From positions 8,122,001 through 8,186,000 of the forward strand of contig NC_084716.1 in NCBI RefSeq assembly GCF_033807575.1: DNA of 64,000 nucleotides, in the 5' to 3' direction. This document shows positions 34,067 to 44,884 of the stretch, one piece after another (within the stretch, counting starts at the first letter, position 1; each line of letters opens with the position of its first letter). The notes under the pieces were generated by a model. The model was not told where the DNA came from. It searched no databases and saw only the letters and a program-made list of their open reading frames with translations. Source of the stretch: Cydia pomonella (lineage: Eukaryota; Arthropoda; Insecta; Lepidoptera; Tortricidae). The position numbers and the translations under genes were made by a program.

Positions 34067-34175
34067 ATCAAGCACAAGCATAAGTAAGAAAATGGCTAGA
34101 AATTGTTTTTTTACGCTTGTTGTAATAAATGGTCCTCTTACTCTTTAATTAACATAGTTAGAAAAAGAAAAGTAG

Positions 34176-34230
34176 CCTATCTCGCCGCGAGATACTGTAG
34201 CGCTAATCATATACTAGACCTAGACCTACA
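34176..34230. repeat. Single arm of the CTCGCCGCGAGATACTGT MITE
   Basis: TATCTCGCCGCGAGATACTG, then GCGCTAATCATATACTAG, matches the right arm of 10741-10880. The other arm is absent, so this is a half element. Confidence 0.75.
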
Positions 34231-34794
34231 GGTGGTTCCAATTATTAAAACTTGTGAGGTATAGACCTACATAGTAAAATCATACAATGAAAGCTCTTGC
34301 AGTCTTTAGTACACCGTAACATATCCTAAATTAAAATTGGTCCTTTCTTTATACATACTTAACTAGCAACTGCCCGCGACTTCGTCTGCTCTTAATAATA
34401 ATTAAAAATTCAAACGTAGCGGCATAGCCGTGGTTGACATACAAAAAATTGTGTCAAAATATTTTCAATAATGTGTTAACATCTGGATATTAATCCAGAG
34501 AGGAAAATGAGGACTACGTTTGTAAGAAAAGGCACTTTCGCACGGGTCCTCCACTTTCGTCTTAACAGATTGTTTTCTTGGGTAAAAAATTAAAGTGTCG
34601 TTCACTGATTCCTGCCAGTCAATGGTGCCACCACGTTCGGTATAAGATTACTAATACTAAACATCTACGACCTGGCAAATGGATATACCATTTGCTCCCA
34701 TTAGATTGCGTCCACCCGTCAGTTGGTTAGGGTATTAGTGTCGTGAACTCGTGATTGCACTACCCACTTCTAGGTCAAACACAGATTTAGGTTG

Positions 34795-35150
34795 TAAGTC
34801 TTCCTGAAAGAAGCGCTGGTCGCCTAGCGGTAAGAGCGTGTAACTTGCAATCCGGAGGTCGCGGGTTCAAACCCCGGCTCGTACCAATGAGTTTTTCGGA
34901 ACTTATGTACGAAATATCATTTGATGTTTACCAGTCGCTTTTCGGTGAAGGAAAACATCGTGAGAAAACCGAACTAATCCCAATAAGGCCTAGTTTACCC
35001 TCTGTGTTGGAAGGTCAGATGGCAGTCGCTTTCGTAAAAACTAGTGTCTACGCCAATTCTCGGGAGTAGTTGCCAAGCGGACCCCAGGCTCCCATGAGCC
35101 GTGGCGAAATGCCGGGACAACGCGAGGAAGAAGTTAAGTCTTCCTGAAAG
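34795..35150 (+). mobile_element. tRNA-headed SINE (family 1) with intact target-site duplication
   Basis: The element spans 34811-35134 and is flanked by perfect 16-bp direct repeats TAAGTCTTCCTGAAAG at 34795-34810 and 35135-35150. The head has A-box-like CGCCTAGCGGTAAGAGCG and B-box GCGGGTTCAAACCCCG. The body and the tail CGCGAGGAAGAAG define the family. The perfect duplication shows recent LINE-driven retroposition. The ORF through it is chance. Confidence 0.93.
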
Positions 35151-35293
35151 TAAAGTTTGCGAACCAAATGTACATATATAAATATATACATATATATTTA
35201 TAAATATTACATTGACTAGCGCTGCACTGGTCGTTCATGAGAGTAGGTTTTAAGGTTCTGATTCGAATTCCCAATTTTCTGTAATGTACTATT

Positions 35294-35410
35294 ACGATAC
35301 AAGTGCGAAAAATAGGAAATTCGAAACGAGTGGCGATCAATTAAAACACGACCGAAGGGAGTGTTTTAAATCGACACGAGTTGCGAATTACCTATTCGCA
35401 CACGTATCGT
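35294..35410. repeat. Foldback/MITE, ACGATACAAGTGCGAA arms
   Basis: ACGATACAAGTGCGAAAAAT pairs with ATTCGCACACGTATCGT. The inner part pairs AAAACAC with GTGTTTT around CGACCGAAGGGA. 117 bp. Confidence 0.85.
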
Positions 35411-35420
35411 ACAACGTTCT

Positions 35421-35510
35421 ACAGTACATATGGCCCTTTAAATGTTCGACACAGTAACGTAATATGCTAATTTTCGCACTAGTGCGGTAAAGTAGCACCA
35501 TATGTACTGT
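35421..35510. repeat. Inverted repeat ACAGTACATATGG
   Basis: Perfect 13-bp arms at 35421-35433 and 35498-35510, just right of the previous foldback. Together they may form one composite element. Confidence 0.75.
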
Positions 35511-35635
35511 ATAAACTATTAGCGAACGCTATAAGAGGGAACAGGGAACGGCTTAATTCGACCAAGTTTCAATCACATTTTATACGTTTGTTTTATAAGA
35601 ACTATGTACAGAAGGGAACATTTTTTAAAATCCGC

Positions 35636-35757
35636 TACCTAAAGGTTGTCTGGAAGACCGCCTATTGTTTACCTCTTCTTTATGTGTTGTATTATTTGTG
35701 CTGTTTCTGTATTGAGGTGTGCAATAAAGATTATTTGTATTTGTTTTGTATTGTATC
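35636..35757 (+). mobile_element. LINE 3' UTR fragment
   Basis: AAGGTTGTCTGGAAGACCGC, TTTATGTGTTGTATTA and TGTGCAATAAAGATTATTTG form a LINE 3' end that I recognise from moth genomes, with a poly(A) signal and a TTTG/TATTG-type end. No coding part. Confidence 0.6.
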
Positions 35758-35758
35758 T

Positions 35759-36092
35759 TTTTAGGGTTCCGTAGTCAACTAGGAACCCTTACCCAAAAAA
35801 TATGAAAAAAATCGCGGAAGTAGAGCTTAAGAAATACATTAAATGAAAACTATAGCGGACATGATCAGTTTAGCTGTTTTTGAGTTATCGCAAAAAAGTT
35901 TCCCCTTCATAGTAAAAAGACTTACTTTAATTAGGTACTGATTATGCAAATTTGCCTATGTGAAAGGTACCGTTTCATCCCTTGGTTAACAATTTACTAT
36001 ACTTTAAGCTCTAGTTTAGCTTATTGTGACGGAAGAGTAACTACGGAACCCTACACTGAGCGTGGCCCGACACGCTCTTGGCCGGTTTTTTT
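35759..36092 (-). mobile_element. GGTTCCG element, copy D (internally deleted)
   Basis: Minus-strand copy of the copy C subfamily: AAAACCGGCCAAGAGCGTGT to the TAGGGTTCCGT terminus. Sequence from GACACATATTTT to the GACA tract is missing. The remainder matches copy C closely (for example TGAAAACTATAGCGGACATG in inverse). Confidence 0.85.
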
Positions 36093-36507
36093 GTACTGTG
36101 TTTGACCAAAACAACGAAATGGAAAATAATATAAATGAAATTAATTTTACGATACATACCTTTGTAGTTAATAAACATTCAATAGAAATTCGTTTACCGA
36201 ATACCAGTTGAAAAAATTGCTTCGCTTTTTAATGCTTTCAGATTTGTTTATTTACAAATTGCATTTGGTTTTGTTTTGATATGGATCAATGGAATTGAAA
36301 AGCTATTTCAACATTTATAGAGAGTATATTTATATAAGAGAACTCAATGATATACGAATCGATTTGTGTTTAATAAGGTCAAGGAATTTAATTTTAGTAC
36401 CATTTCGTACCTTATCACAGTAACAATATGACGTCCCTAACGACTTTCCTATTGATTGTAACTGTGACAAAATAAGAAATGGTACGGGAATTCAATTCTT
36501 TAACTGT
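36093..36507. other. No recognisable feature
   Basis: AT-rich sequence. The ORF at 36415-36669 (minus) runs into a MITE and is not supported. Confidence 0.4.
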
Positions 36508-36590
36508 ACTATAGTTCGTGTCATCAACGATGACGCGCAGTTTATCAAATCTAACCGTTTCATGACAATACGAGTCAAGGCTCGTGTATT
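36508..36590. repeat. Short MITE, CTTGACTCGTATTG family, copy 2 (inverse)
   Basis: ACTATAGTTCGTGTCATCAA and CAATACGAGTCAAGG are the reverse complements of parts of 9174-9290. The right end is worn. Confidence 0.65.
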
Positions 36591-36642
36591 CGCGAATAAC
36601 ATGATCTATAACTTCATTTCTAGGAAAGCGATATTTGGTGAA

Positions 36643-36899
36643 GCCGATTAAGACTATAAATAATGACATAATGTTTTGTGAAGCCGTTTATTTAACATTT
36701 TTCTGATAACTGCTAACCCTAGCAAATCCTTTATTTGTTAGCCGAAGCCCTACTAAGGGATTACGGAATTCAGGCCGATTAAGACTATAAATAATGACAT
36801 GTTTTGTGAAGCCGTTTATTTAACATTTTTCTGATAACTGCTAACCCTAGCAAATCCTTTATTCGTTAGCCGAAGCCCTACTAAGGGATTACGGAATTC
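36643..36899 (+). repeat. Recent tandem duplication, unit about 128-131 bp
   Basis: Two adjacent copies starting at 36643 and 36774 differ by a 3-bp indel, one substitution (TTATTTG/TTATTCG) and the junction base. Each holds GCTAAC...GTTAGC as a short inverted repeat. Near identity means the event is young. Confidence 0.92.
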
Positions 36900-36993
36900 C
36901 GCGAACCCGCTAACTGGCACGTTTAATTTGTTAAAACACCACTTAATTAAGAAGCCCGACTATACCGGAAAGTAGGTAAGTCGATATTGTCAA

Positions 36994-37080
36994 AGGGCCT
37001 ACCGCGAACAGCGAGGATTGTCGTTATCCTGCCTCTCTATCGCTCGAATATGCAAGAAAGACACAGACAGATAAGGTAAT
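36994..37080. repeat. MITE fragment, GCGGTAGGCC family
   Basis: GGGCCTACCGCGAAC is the inverse of the family end. CTGCCTCTCTATCGCTCGAA follows as in the 26.8 kb copy. The right end is unclear. Confidence 0.6.
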
Positions 37081-37153
37081 TACGATTTTCCTTCTGAAAT
37101 TATAAAATGAAATGAATATCTGAACCTTTTGTTTAATTATTAATAAATTTGGC

Positions 37154-37420
37154 GTTGAAACTCTAGGTCCATGGGGTCCCAGCGCGCACAAGTTTTTTGG
37201 AGAAATCGCGAAACGTCTGGTTGACGTAACTGGTGACCGAAGAGCTGGCGGCTTCCTCGCACAACGTATCAGTATTGCGATACAACGAGGAAATGCCGCC
37301 AGCATCCTTGGTACAATGCCTCAAGGGCCTCTTTTAGATATAAGCTAGTTATAGTATTCATCTGTATATATCCATTATGTATATTGTTATTGTCAATAAA
37401 TAGATTTATTATAAATTTAT
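37154..37420 (+). pseudogene. LINE ORF2 C-terminus with 3' UTR, best copy of family 1
   Basis: A 64-codon open frame (VETLGPWGPSAHKFFGEIAK..., VTGDRRAGGFLAQRISIAIQ...) ends at TAG 37346-37348, followed by an AT-rich 3' UTR with AATAAA near 37395. There is no internal stop. It is 5'-truncated. The protein segment is the C-terminal tail of a LINE endonuclease/reverse transcriptase, beyond the catalytic domains. Confidence 0.8.
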
Positions 37421-37634
37421 ATTTTAAGCTCGTGACATTTTTTCAGAAATTATTTTACGTTTATTATTTGATGAACACTTTTGCTAAAAGCTATCAAATG
37501 ATTTGTTAAGTTAAATATTATTAAGCCGTTTCTCGGTTTTTTATTTTCTCGTGTTGCCTAAAACCAGCAAATATGCAAGGATTCGCTGTGTTCACAGGTT
37601 AAAAGAGTAAAACTGAAATTTTTGTATTAAATAA

Positions 37635-37666
37635 TATAGGACATTATTACACAAATTGACTAAGTC
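37635..37666. mobile_element. SINE family 3, 3' end fragment
   Basis: ATAGGACATTATTACACAAA and TTGACTAAGTC are identical to the start of 40256-40494. A MITE follows at once at 37667, which appears to have replaced or displaced the rest. Confidence 0.75.
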
Positions 37667-37800
37667 CAGTGTTGGCCGGACGTTACTTAAGATTGACCAT
37701 TAACCATTACAAATTGAACCGTAAACTATAACAGACGGTTACAGTTTACGGTTACTAATATATGTAATGTGGGTATGTAATGGTTACTGTGACCGCCAAA
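37667..37800. repeat. MITE with CAGTGTTGGCCG terminus, copy 1
   Basis: CAGTGTTGGCCGGACGTTA, ATTGACCATTAACCATTACA and AATTGAACCGTAAAC match 44029-44124. The right terminus is not clear in this copy. Confidence 0.65.
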
Positions 37801-38210
37801 TCCGTCGTGAGTTCGCGCGGCGCGCCATATATTTTGATCCTTTCTAATTTCCTGGCCTTAAGGAACAAATGCAAGCCCTTCACAGCCTAAATATTACATC
37901 TAAATGCAAAACTGTAAACTAATAGTTCCGCCATAACACGCAACCGTTTATCATCGCCCCAGGCGGGGGTGAACGAGCGAACCCGCGCGCCGACGCTAGA
38001 CGAATCCTTATCTACTACGACATTCATTTTGTCGTGTCGTGGTTTACAAATATATTTGGTAGAACGTCTACCTTCCCTATATACATAATTTAAAAAGCAT
38101 AGTCCTGTCTGGAAGAAACCACGGAACTTAGCAAACAGGTTATTTTAAAATAAGTTTTTTTGACAAAAATATCATTTTTACTTATACAAGTGTTTATCAA
38201 TGACTGTACT
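37801..38210. other. No recognisable feature
   Basis: Mixed composition with a GC-rich patch near 37930-38010. No gene seen. Confidence 0.4.
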
Positions 38211-38323
38211 TTTTTAGGGTTCTGTAGCCAAAGGGTAAATAGAGACCCTATTACTAAGACTCCGCTGTACGTCCGTCCATCTGTCCGTCTGTCACCAGGA
38301 TGTATCTCATGAACCGTGATAGT
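38211..38323 (-). mobile_element. GGTTCCG element, copy E (3' part)
   Basis: TTTTTAGGGTTCTGTAGCCA and GTCCGTCTGTCACC, then CATGAACCGTGATAG, are the inverse of the 3' third of copy G (62279-62593). The remainder is lost. Confidence 0.75.
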
Positions 38324-38910
38324 AACCTTAACGTTCGACTCGCACTTGTCCAGTTTTTTCAACAGGCAGCTAATACTTATCGAGACAATTCTAACAAACC
38401 CAAAACACAATTAGGTTCCGTTGTAGTTCCTGTGTCCATCATCAGATCAGCTCGATGGTACCATAATTTATTTATTTATTTTACTATTCAAATTAGTTAC
38501 ACAGCATCACAGTGCACTGCGAAATACAAAACATATAGAGAAAACACACATAATAACAAAATACACCATATTGACTACCAACTATCTTACTAATAGCTAC
38601 ACTTATTTAACCATATTTATACCCTGTATCACCAATGGTTACTTAACTGTGTCGACAATAGTAGGAACTACATACTTAGAAACATCTGTGATGTTATTAG
38701 TATTTTAATTACGGCGTTAAACAATTTTTCTTTGGAATAATAAGAAAAAGTCTTTTAGGTCAACTTTGCAGGCTCTTTGAAGTCGGTTAACTTATTTAAT
38801 TTGTTTCAGGATGAGTTAGAATTACTTTTAAGATCTTGTGTTATTTTGATCGCACCTGTACCGTAACACTTTTATAGACAGTTTTGAATGATTCACGGTT
38901 AGTTTCACTA
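38324..38910. other. No recognisable feature
   Basis: AT-rich sequence apart from a solo GAAGTCGGTTAA (38779-38790), the end motif of the 17.1 kb TIR element. Confidence 0.4.
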
Positions 38911-38988
38911 GACTTAATCGACCGGTATATGAACCGTGATAAAACATAACAATGTAAAACTTTGTTCATATCCCGGTCGATTTAAGTC
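38911..38988. repeat. Inverted repeat GACTTAATCGACCGG
   Basis: GACTTAATCGACCGGTATAT pairs with ATATCCCGGTCGATTTAAGTC; only a small bulge and about 30 bp of loop interrupt it. Confidence 0.8.
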
Positions 38989-39006
38989 ACTTTTATAGAG
39001 TCTGTG

Positions 39007-39075
39007 CGGAAAGAGAAGAGTCATATAATGCATTGGTTCCCAAATATTGCATGACTCTTCCCTAATCTCTTTCCG
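39007..39075. repeat. Inverted repeat CGGAAAGAG..AAGAGTCAT
   Basis: CGGAAAGAG and AAGAGTCAT pair with their inverted copies, with a 7-nt asymmetric bulge. It sits just right of the preceding palindrome; the two may be one decayed element. Confidence 0.7.
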
Positions 39076-39337
39076 TATAAATTGATGCGAATTCGCACGT
39101 CGCTCAGTCAGTGCGTGACAGCGCTTTGCGCGTATATAGCGAAGTCTCGTTCACACAATGTGAAGACCGCCTTAGTTATAGCTACACAGCTACGGTTCTT
39201 AAGAGGATACATAAGAGGGAGCTGAGATTTTAATATTTTAGGTGCGGAAACGGCTCCTAAAATTAGTGCGATAAGGAAAACGCCAGATTGAGCGAAAAAT
39301 CCTGCGTAAAAATCTGAAAAAACGATGTTTCGTAATT

Positions 39338-39617
39338 GACTGTTTCCTCCTCCAAAACTGAACCAAATGTTACGAAGTATTGAGATCTAAATGGTAATAA
39401 AATGATCTGTGTCGGACTGTTTTGCTTTTTAGGCTAATTGATTTCAGTTTTGCATACCATGCTTCTCTTTGCGGCCTAGTAAATTATAACGTTTTTGCGA
39501 ATATTTGAAGTGCACTAGCGCCATAAGAAACAAAAATATCAAAAAAGCAAAACAGTCCGACACAGCTATTAATAATAATTAGCTTATAAAGCTTCAAAAA
39601 CCACGGAGGAAACAGTC
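39338..39617. repeat. Foldback/MITE, GACTGTTTCCTCC termini
   Basis: The outer 13 bp at 39338-39350 and 39605-39617 are perfectly inverted. A second pair, CTGTGTCGGACTGTTTTGCT plus TTTT, at 39407-39430 and 39542-39565 is also perfect. 280 bp. The ORF at 39484-39672 is chance. Confidence 0.85.
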
Positions 39618-40255
39618 GAGTACGTTTGTATAGAGAAATTACTAGTCCTGTTAACAATTTACAACAGGCCACGGACTGGACACTGCGCTCGACTAAATGT
39701 ATGGACGGCCTTGATTACGTTCAGTCGGCGGCCTAATAGCCAGATGAATCCAATTGAATCCCGATTTGTGAGGGGTTAAATGTGTTTTACCTGTAGGTAT
39801 GTAATTCAATTAATTTATTTTGCCTGAACATACCTAGTTGTCATGGGTACATTTATTAATTATTGAGATGTTTCTTTTACATACATAAGCATATTAAGAT
39901 TAATTTTATTGTATTACTAACATACAATATGGGCTTATTATGTCTGTAATTAATGTTTGAGTTTAATTAATACTAATTATTATGTAATTTATTATGTTGC
40001 AAATTTAATAATATGTAATATTAGGTTGTGTAATAAATTAATATAAACAGACTTGATGAAGTAAAATATTTGAACAAGCAACATTACTTAGTGGTTACGT
40101 GATTTCATCATCTCGCTAATTAAATTGCGTATCTGGTTATCATATCGTTATGTATTTACTCTTATTTTCTAAAACAAAACAATTTAATTTTGAAGTCACC
40201 GCCTTAGGTAAGCATAGTAACAAGCTTAAATAATAAATAAATAAATATTAATATT
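39618..40255. other. No recognisable feature
   Basis: Very AT-rich (especially 39900-40060). No feature seen. Confidence 0.45.
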
Positions 40256-40494
40256 ATAGGACATTATTACACAAATTGACTAAGTCCCACAGTAAGCTCA
40301 ATAAGACTTGTGTTGAGGGTACTTAGACAACGATATATATAATATATAAATATTTATAAATACTTAAATACATAGAAAACACCCATGACTCATATCCATA
40401 CTCATCACACGAATAAATGCCCTTACCAGGACTTGAACCCGGGACCATCAGCTTCGTAGGCAGGGTCACTACCCACTAGGCCAAACCGGTCGTC
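40256..40494 (-). mobile_element. tRNA-headed SINE (family 3), copy 2
   Basis: Minus strand: GACGACCGGTTTGGCCTAGT, B box GGGTTCAAGTCCTGG, then the body to GTAATAATGTCCTAT. 239 bp. It is the cleanest member of the family in the window. Confidence 0.85.
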
Positions 40495-40983
40495 AAAGCT
40501 TTACTAATAAAATATGTTTTTTTATTAATGATTATTTAATTTGTCTTAAGTCATTTCAATAACAGTTCACAACGAACAGCGAGTTGTGTATAGGCATTCA
40601 ATTAAAAAGAATAGAAACATATTTATTTGGCCTATAAACATACATAAGAACAACACTGTAAATAATGACACGTATACCAAATAGGATGCCGCTCAGCATA
40701 AGCCGTGTCTGTTAGACGCCGCACTGGTTTTCAGGGTACCCATTTTTATGATTGATTATGATTGATTTTACTATAGATTATATATCAAGTTAAGAAAAAT
40801 AAATACCCTCGTAAATGTTACTAGCTTACACATCAATGGAACTGGTTAGGTTTTAGTATTTATCGGGTCATTCAGTCTTGTATAACTCAATACATATGCA
40901 CTAAGCGATACTTAATAAGCTATATCTGTAATTGCCACATATTCGTACGTTAGAAGCTTAGGGTATAATGCGCCTAGGAAGTT
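40495..40983. other. No recognisable feature
   Basis: AT-rich sequence. Confidence 0.45.
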
Positions 40984-41037
40984 ATAATCCAATCAGACAC
41001 TAGGAATTTAGTGCAATTGACTGTCTGATTGGATTAT
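40984..41037. repeat. Perfect 16-bp hairpin
   Basis: ATAATCCAATCAGACA and TGTCTGATTGGATTAT flank a 22-nt loop. A small foldback remnant. Confidence 0.85.
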
Positions 41038-41520
41038 ATGACATTCATATACAATAGACTATCGTTCCATTATTTAGTTATGGTAATTAACGGAAGTACT
41101 TATACAGCGAAGATAGCGAAGTAACGTTAAAAGATTTTATTGCGAAAATATTTATTTTCTATTGCACTTTCTTTGCAGAAAAGCAGGGAAATTAAGGAAG
41201 GAAAAGAGCACTATTTCGAGAAATTAATATTTTTCTGAGCAACCGACTTGTTTACTCTACTATGTAAATCTTCCGGAAGAGTTTACTTATTCGTAACGTA
41301 ACGGAAAGACAAAATAATATGTCTAAATAAAAACAAGAAATAATAATTAGGTACGCCTTCCTTATCTAAAAGTCATCCAGCATGAAACTGTGATGAAACT
41401 TAACTGCTTATGGTATATATATTTTTGTAAAGTGGAAACAACTTATAAATGTATAGCTTTACTTTTTTTATCCACATATGTACGTGCATGCCGAGATTCA
41501 TGTTTTTCGCGGTTGGAATT
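41038..41520. other. No recognisable feature
   Basis: AT-rich sequence. Confidence 0.45.
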
Positions 41521-41657
41521 GTACAGTCACGTCTGAAAATATCGGTACGAAAAATGTGTCAAAAATATGTATAGGTACACTACCTTAATATGGGCATTAA
41601 AGTCGTGTATACATATTTTTGACACTTTTCGTATAAATATTTTCAGACGTGACCGTA
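41521..41657. repeat. MITE with GTACAGTCACGTCTGAAAAT termini
   Basis: The left end pairs with TATTTTCAGACGTGACCGTAC. Inner arms AAAAATGTGTCAAAAATATG and its inverse extend the hairpin. A worn relative lies at 61692-61800. Confidence 0.88.
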
Positions 41658-41784
41658 CCTATTTTGGACTGAATACCCGGACTAAATATAATTAATGTCA
41701 TTCTTACTACTATCTGGTCCAAATTAAAGCTCTTAAGAAGCACTTAAGAATAATTTATTTATGTTTATACTTTTTTCTAATATA

Positions 41785-42057
41785 ATATGACATTCTTGCA
41801 CAAATTTAATAAGCCCCACAGTAAGCTCAACAAGGCTTGTGTTTTGGTTACTCAGACAACGATAGGACGTGGCTTTCCATCAGAGAAGGGTCCTCATGCT
41901 CCATGTACATATAGCCCAAACACACAAATAGTTAAATACATACATAGAAAACACCGATGACTCGGGAACAAATACTCTTTCGGACTTCGGGGAATTCGAA
42001 CCCAGGACCACCAGCTTCATAGGCAGGGTCACTACCCACTCGGTCAAATCGGTTGTC
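41785..42057 (-). mobile_element. tRNA-headed SINE (family 3), copy 3
   Basis: Same ends as copy 2, B box GGGTTCGAATTCCCC. About 70 bp in the middle (41862-41935) do not match the other copies and may be an insertion. The ORF at 41880-42086 is chance. Confidence 0.8.
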
Positions 42058-42839
42058 AAAATAAAACCCTCATAATAGTTTAACAAAACCCTGTGAAACC
42101 TTGCAGCTTTCCAATACGTGCCGACATAATTGATATAATAGCAGCAATCAATTGCAAGGGCGATGTAGCGTGACGGCTAATCGAGACAATTGAAACAATT
42201 GCCAGCTATGTTTACTTAGATTTCTATCGAATGTCATGTCTGGATCAATTTATCAGATTCTAAGTATCTGTCGCGTCGAATGATGGTCAAGCGAAGCTAA
42301 CAGGCCAATTCGAACGTACACTGACATCAGAATCGAGCATTTCGCTTTTAGTCCGTACTTGTATTGGCGCGAGCGAGAGCGATAAATAACTGACTTCATT
42401 CAGATATATTTCTTTCGATAGGCCTGTCATACACGAAACCTGCTACTTTTGTAATTCCAGCTCTTAGAGCCGCCTTTAAGAGCTTACCCCTCTGCCGCTC
42501 TGCACCACAATTGTGCATACTTTTGTATGGCCTGCCTCTGACATGGGTATTTTTACGTTACGTACAAATAGCCATACGTTTGACATGCCTCTCCCCCGGA
42601 AAAATTGGCAGACTGTTTTGTACAGAAAATGACAGACATGGCGTCTCTAATATAAATGCTCTGAGTTCCAGCTATGTTTACTTAGATTTCTAAATATCAA
42701 TTTATCAGATTCATTTAGGTGAACCGAAGCTAATACACGAAACCTGCCGCTTTTGTAATTCATCATATGTCCATATATTTAATTGTCGGAAAAAGAGAGG
42801 GAATGAAGTCCTCTAGTTTGGTCAGACACTTTTTTGCAT
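42058..42839. other. No recognised element; a small internal duplication
   Basis: CAGCTATGTTTACTTAGATTTCTA occurs near 42202 and 42669, and ACACGAAACCTGC.CTTTTGTAATTC near 42432 and 42734. This indicates an old, diverged local duplication of about 300-460 bp spacing. Confidence 0.45.
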
Positions 42840-43110
42840 TGGCAAGCTCGGCCGAATTTCGCCTTCCCATACAAACGAATTTTGGTTCTCATTTTAACAC
42901 TACGTGTTGGATTATAATTAAACTTTGTACATATAATGACATGAGGTATATCTATGTCTGTAATTAGTTCATAAAGCAAACGAAATAGAGCAAAAATAAG
43001 TGTGAAAAACTAAAATTCGCTTTATTTTTTAACTATGGTATCTGAAGCTACATAAACTAATTACAGGCATAGATATACCTTATCCTATTATAAGTACTAA
43101 GTTTCAGAGC
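42840..43110 (+). repeat. Dispersed repeat shared with 21898-22140
   Basis: TCGGCCGAATTTCGCCTTCC, TTCTCATTTTAACACTACG and TATGGTATCTGAAGCTACAT match the inverse of the 21.9 kb copy in order. Non-coding. Confidence 0.7.
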
Positions 43111-44028
43111 AATCTAGCTAGTCGTTTTAAAATTAGAGCAGTAATAAATTACGTTTGGTTTGGTTTGGAACCATAAGCAGAAACCTCTCTGCAAACGATA
43201 CCACGATAAAAGTAGATAAATAATGAAAAAAGTAGAAATAATCACCCTGAGCGGGTGTCGCCTTAAGTGCAAAAGGGTGTGTTTTTTGTCCAATTCACGG
43301 CTTAAATAAACTTAAATGACGTCGACTTTACCATGTTAAGTATCGTTTTATTAATGGATTTTTCTTGAGCGGGGCGGCATCGGTTTGCACCCTTTGCTCG
43401 CAAGTGGACTTTTGCGTCAGATGTACGAACAAAGTAAACTTTAGACTACCTAAAACTATACAATTCATACACTAAGTATCGTCATATTCCAACACCATAT
43501 ATCAGACTTATATGCGTTTTTCGCTACCCTCAACTACTTACACCAATTTTGTTAGGATTGTTTTTCTCATATAAACCTCCCATCTTCATAGACAAGCTAT
43601 AAATTATAGGATGCGGAAAAAGTAGCACAGAAATATTAACGTACAGCCCGCAAAACAAGTTATTGTTACACTTGCTGACTTTTTTGCTAGCTGTAGGTAC
43701 GTGGCATACTTTTCGGGAGGAGATTGTTCTCAAGACTAGACTTGGATAATTGATTAATATTGGCACCAGTTTTTGCTGACGGTATCTATTGTTGTAATAG
43801 TTCGTTGAACTCGGAGTAAAAACGGTAAATTCTTGAGTTTTTGTGTCTTATACGAATGTGAGTTGGTAAGGGACTGCCAAACCGAAAAGATACCGGTGCA
43901 AAACACTCATGACGTCATGATGTTTCGTTTAGGTTAAGTGAAAAATTTAATTTTGACCTAGTTAGGGACCGTTATATTATTATATACACAAACATTGTAT
44001 ACATTGTCATATACGTCATAGCTCATAG
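43111..44028. other. No recognisable feature
   Basis: Mixed AT-rich sequence. The 12-bp palindrome CATGACGTCATG near 43909 is the only notable short motif. Confidence 0.45.
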
Positions 44029-44124
44029 CAGTATTGGCCGAACGTTAATTGCAATTGACCAATAACCATTACAAATTGAACCGTAAAATGACCATCCGTT
44101 TCGGTTTACGTTTCGGCCAACACT
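44029..44124. repeat. MITE with CAGTATTGGCCG termini, full copy
   Basis: CAGTATTGGCCGAACGTTAA pairs with GTTTCGGCCAACACTG, and AATTGAACCGTAAA with TTTACG. 96 bp. Related to 37667-37800. Confidence 0.8.
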
Positions 44125-44150
44125 GCGTCACATACAATTAAATTCGAACG

Positions 44151-44249
44151 GAGTGCCTAGACAAGATGCCAATTGTTTACGCCCCGACAGAGACACTTGC
44201 GTTTCGTTCGCTGCGGAGCGCTAACGATTGGCATCTTGTCTACGCACCC
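44151..44249. repeat. MITE with GAGTGCCTAGACAAG termini, copy 2
   Basis: AGACAAGATGCCAATTGTTT pairs with ACGATTGGCATCTTGTCTA. 99 bp. A shorter version of 25552-25698. Confidence 0.88.
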
Positions 44250-44662
44250 AGTTAGTCAAGCTGTCATTCGCACGCTCATTTCACTCTGACTTGTCCGGGT
44301 CCGTACATGTATTAGTGCTAGCGACTGCCCGCGCAAATGACAGCTGATATGGTTCCAATATGATGTAGGTACACGTACTAATTGGCCTTACAGTAACGCT
44401 AAGACTCCCGTACGTTAGGATAAACTTGAAATATGGAGTGTAAGGTTATTACTACAGGAGTGCGCTAAATGAGTTTCACACAGACAAAGTCGGGAGCAAA
44501 AACTAAAAAAAAATACAACTACATTGTAACCACCCCGCTCATTATATGATTCCTAAAGTCCCAAGTCCAAACTGAACTCATTTTCGTTTAATTGTGACTT
44601 GTATATCGTAGTCCTATGGCAAAATCTCAGACATAACCAAAAACAACATTGGTATTGAATAT
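44250..44662. other. 3' flank of the LINE insertion
   Basis: AT-rich sequence with no feature recognised. Confidence 0.4.
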
Positions 44663-44884
44663 ATTTTTTTTTTTTTTTTTAATTTATTTAGAAACCAAAC
44701 AGTCGTATAAACATATCAACAATGCAATACAAACGATGTACCACAACAAAAGGAAAATACAACAAAAAGACCTGGAGGTTCATAAATTATAAATTATGTT
44801 AACTGATATAAATATAGTTATATAGCTACTTAATGCAAATTTTTGAATCTGATAGAAAAAATAACTGATATCTGTACTTATATA
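44663..44884 (-). mobile_element. 3' UTR and poly(A) tail of the 44.9-47.5 kb LINE
   Basis: T17 at 44664-44680 is the poly(A) tail of the minus-strand element. The roughly 200 bp between it and the stop codon are AT-rich and non-coding. The last stretch (AAATAAATT before the tail) recurs at 32.5 kb. Confidence 0.8.

Noticed and set aside
39007..39075. Pre-miRNA hairpin
   Set aside because: The stem has a 7-nt one-sided bulge and a second bulge, and it neighbours another decayed palindrome; it looks like transposon remains.
43909..43920. CATGACGTCATG as a CRE-type regulatory site
   Set aside because: A single short palindrome with no promoter or gene next to it.
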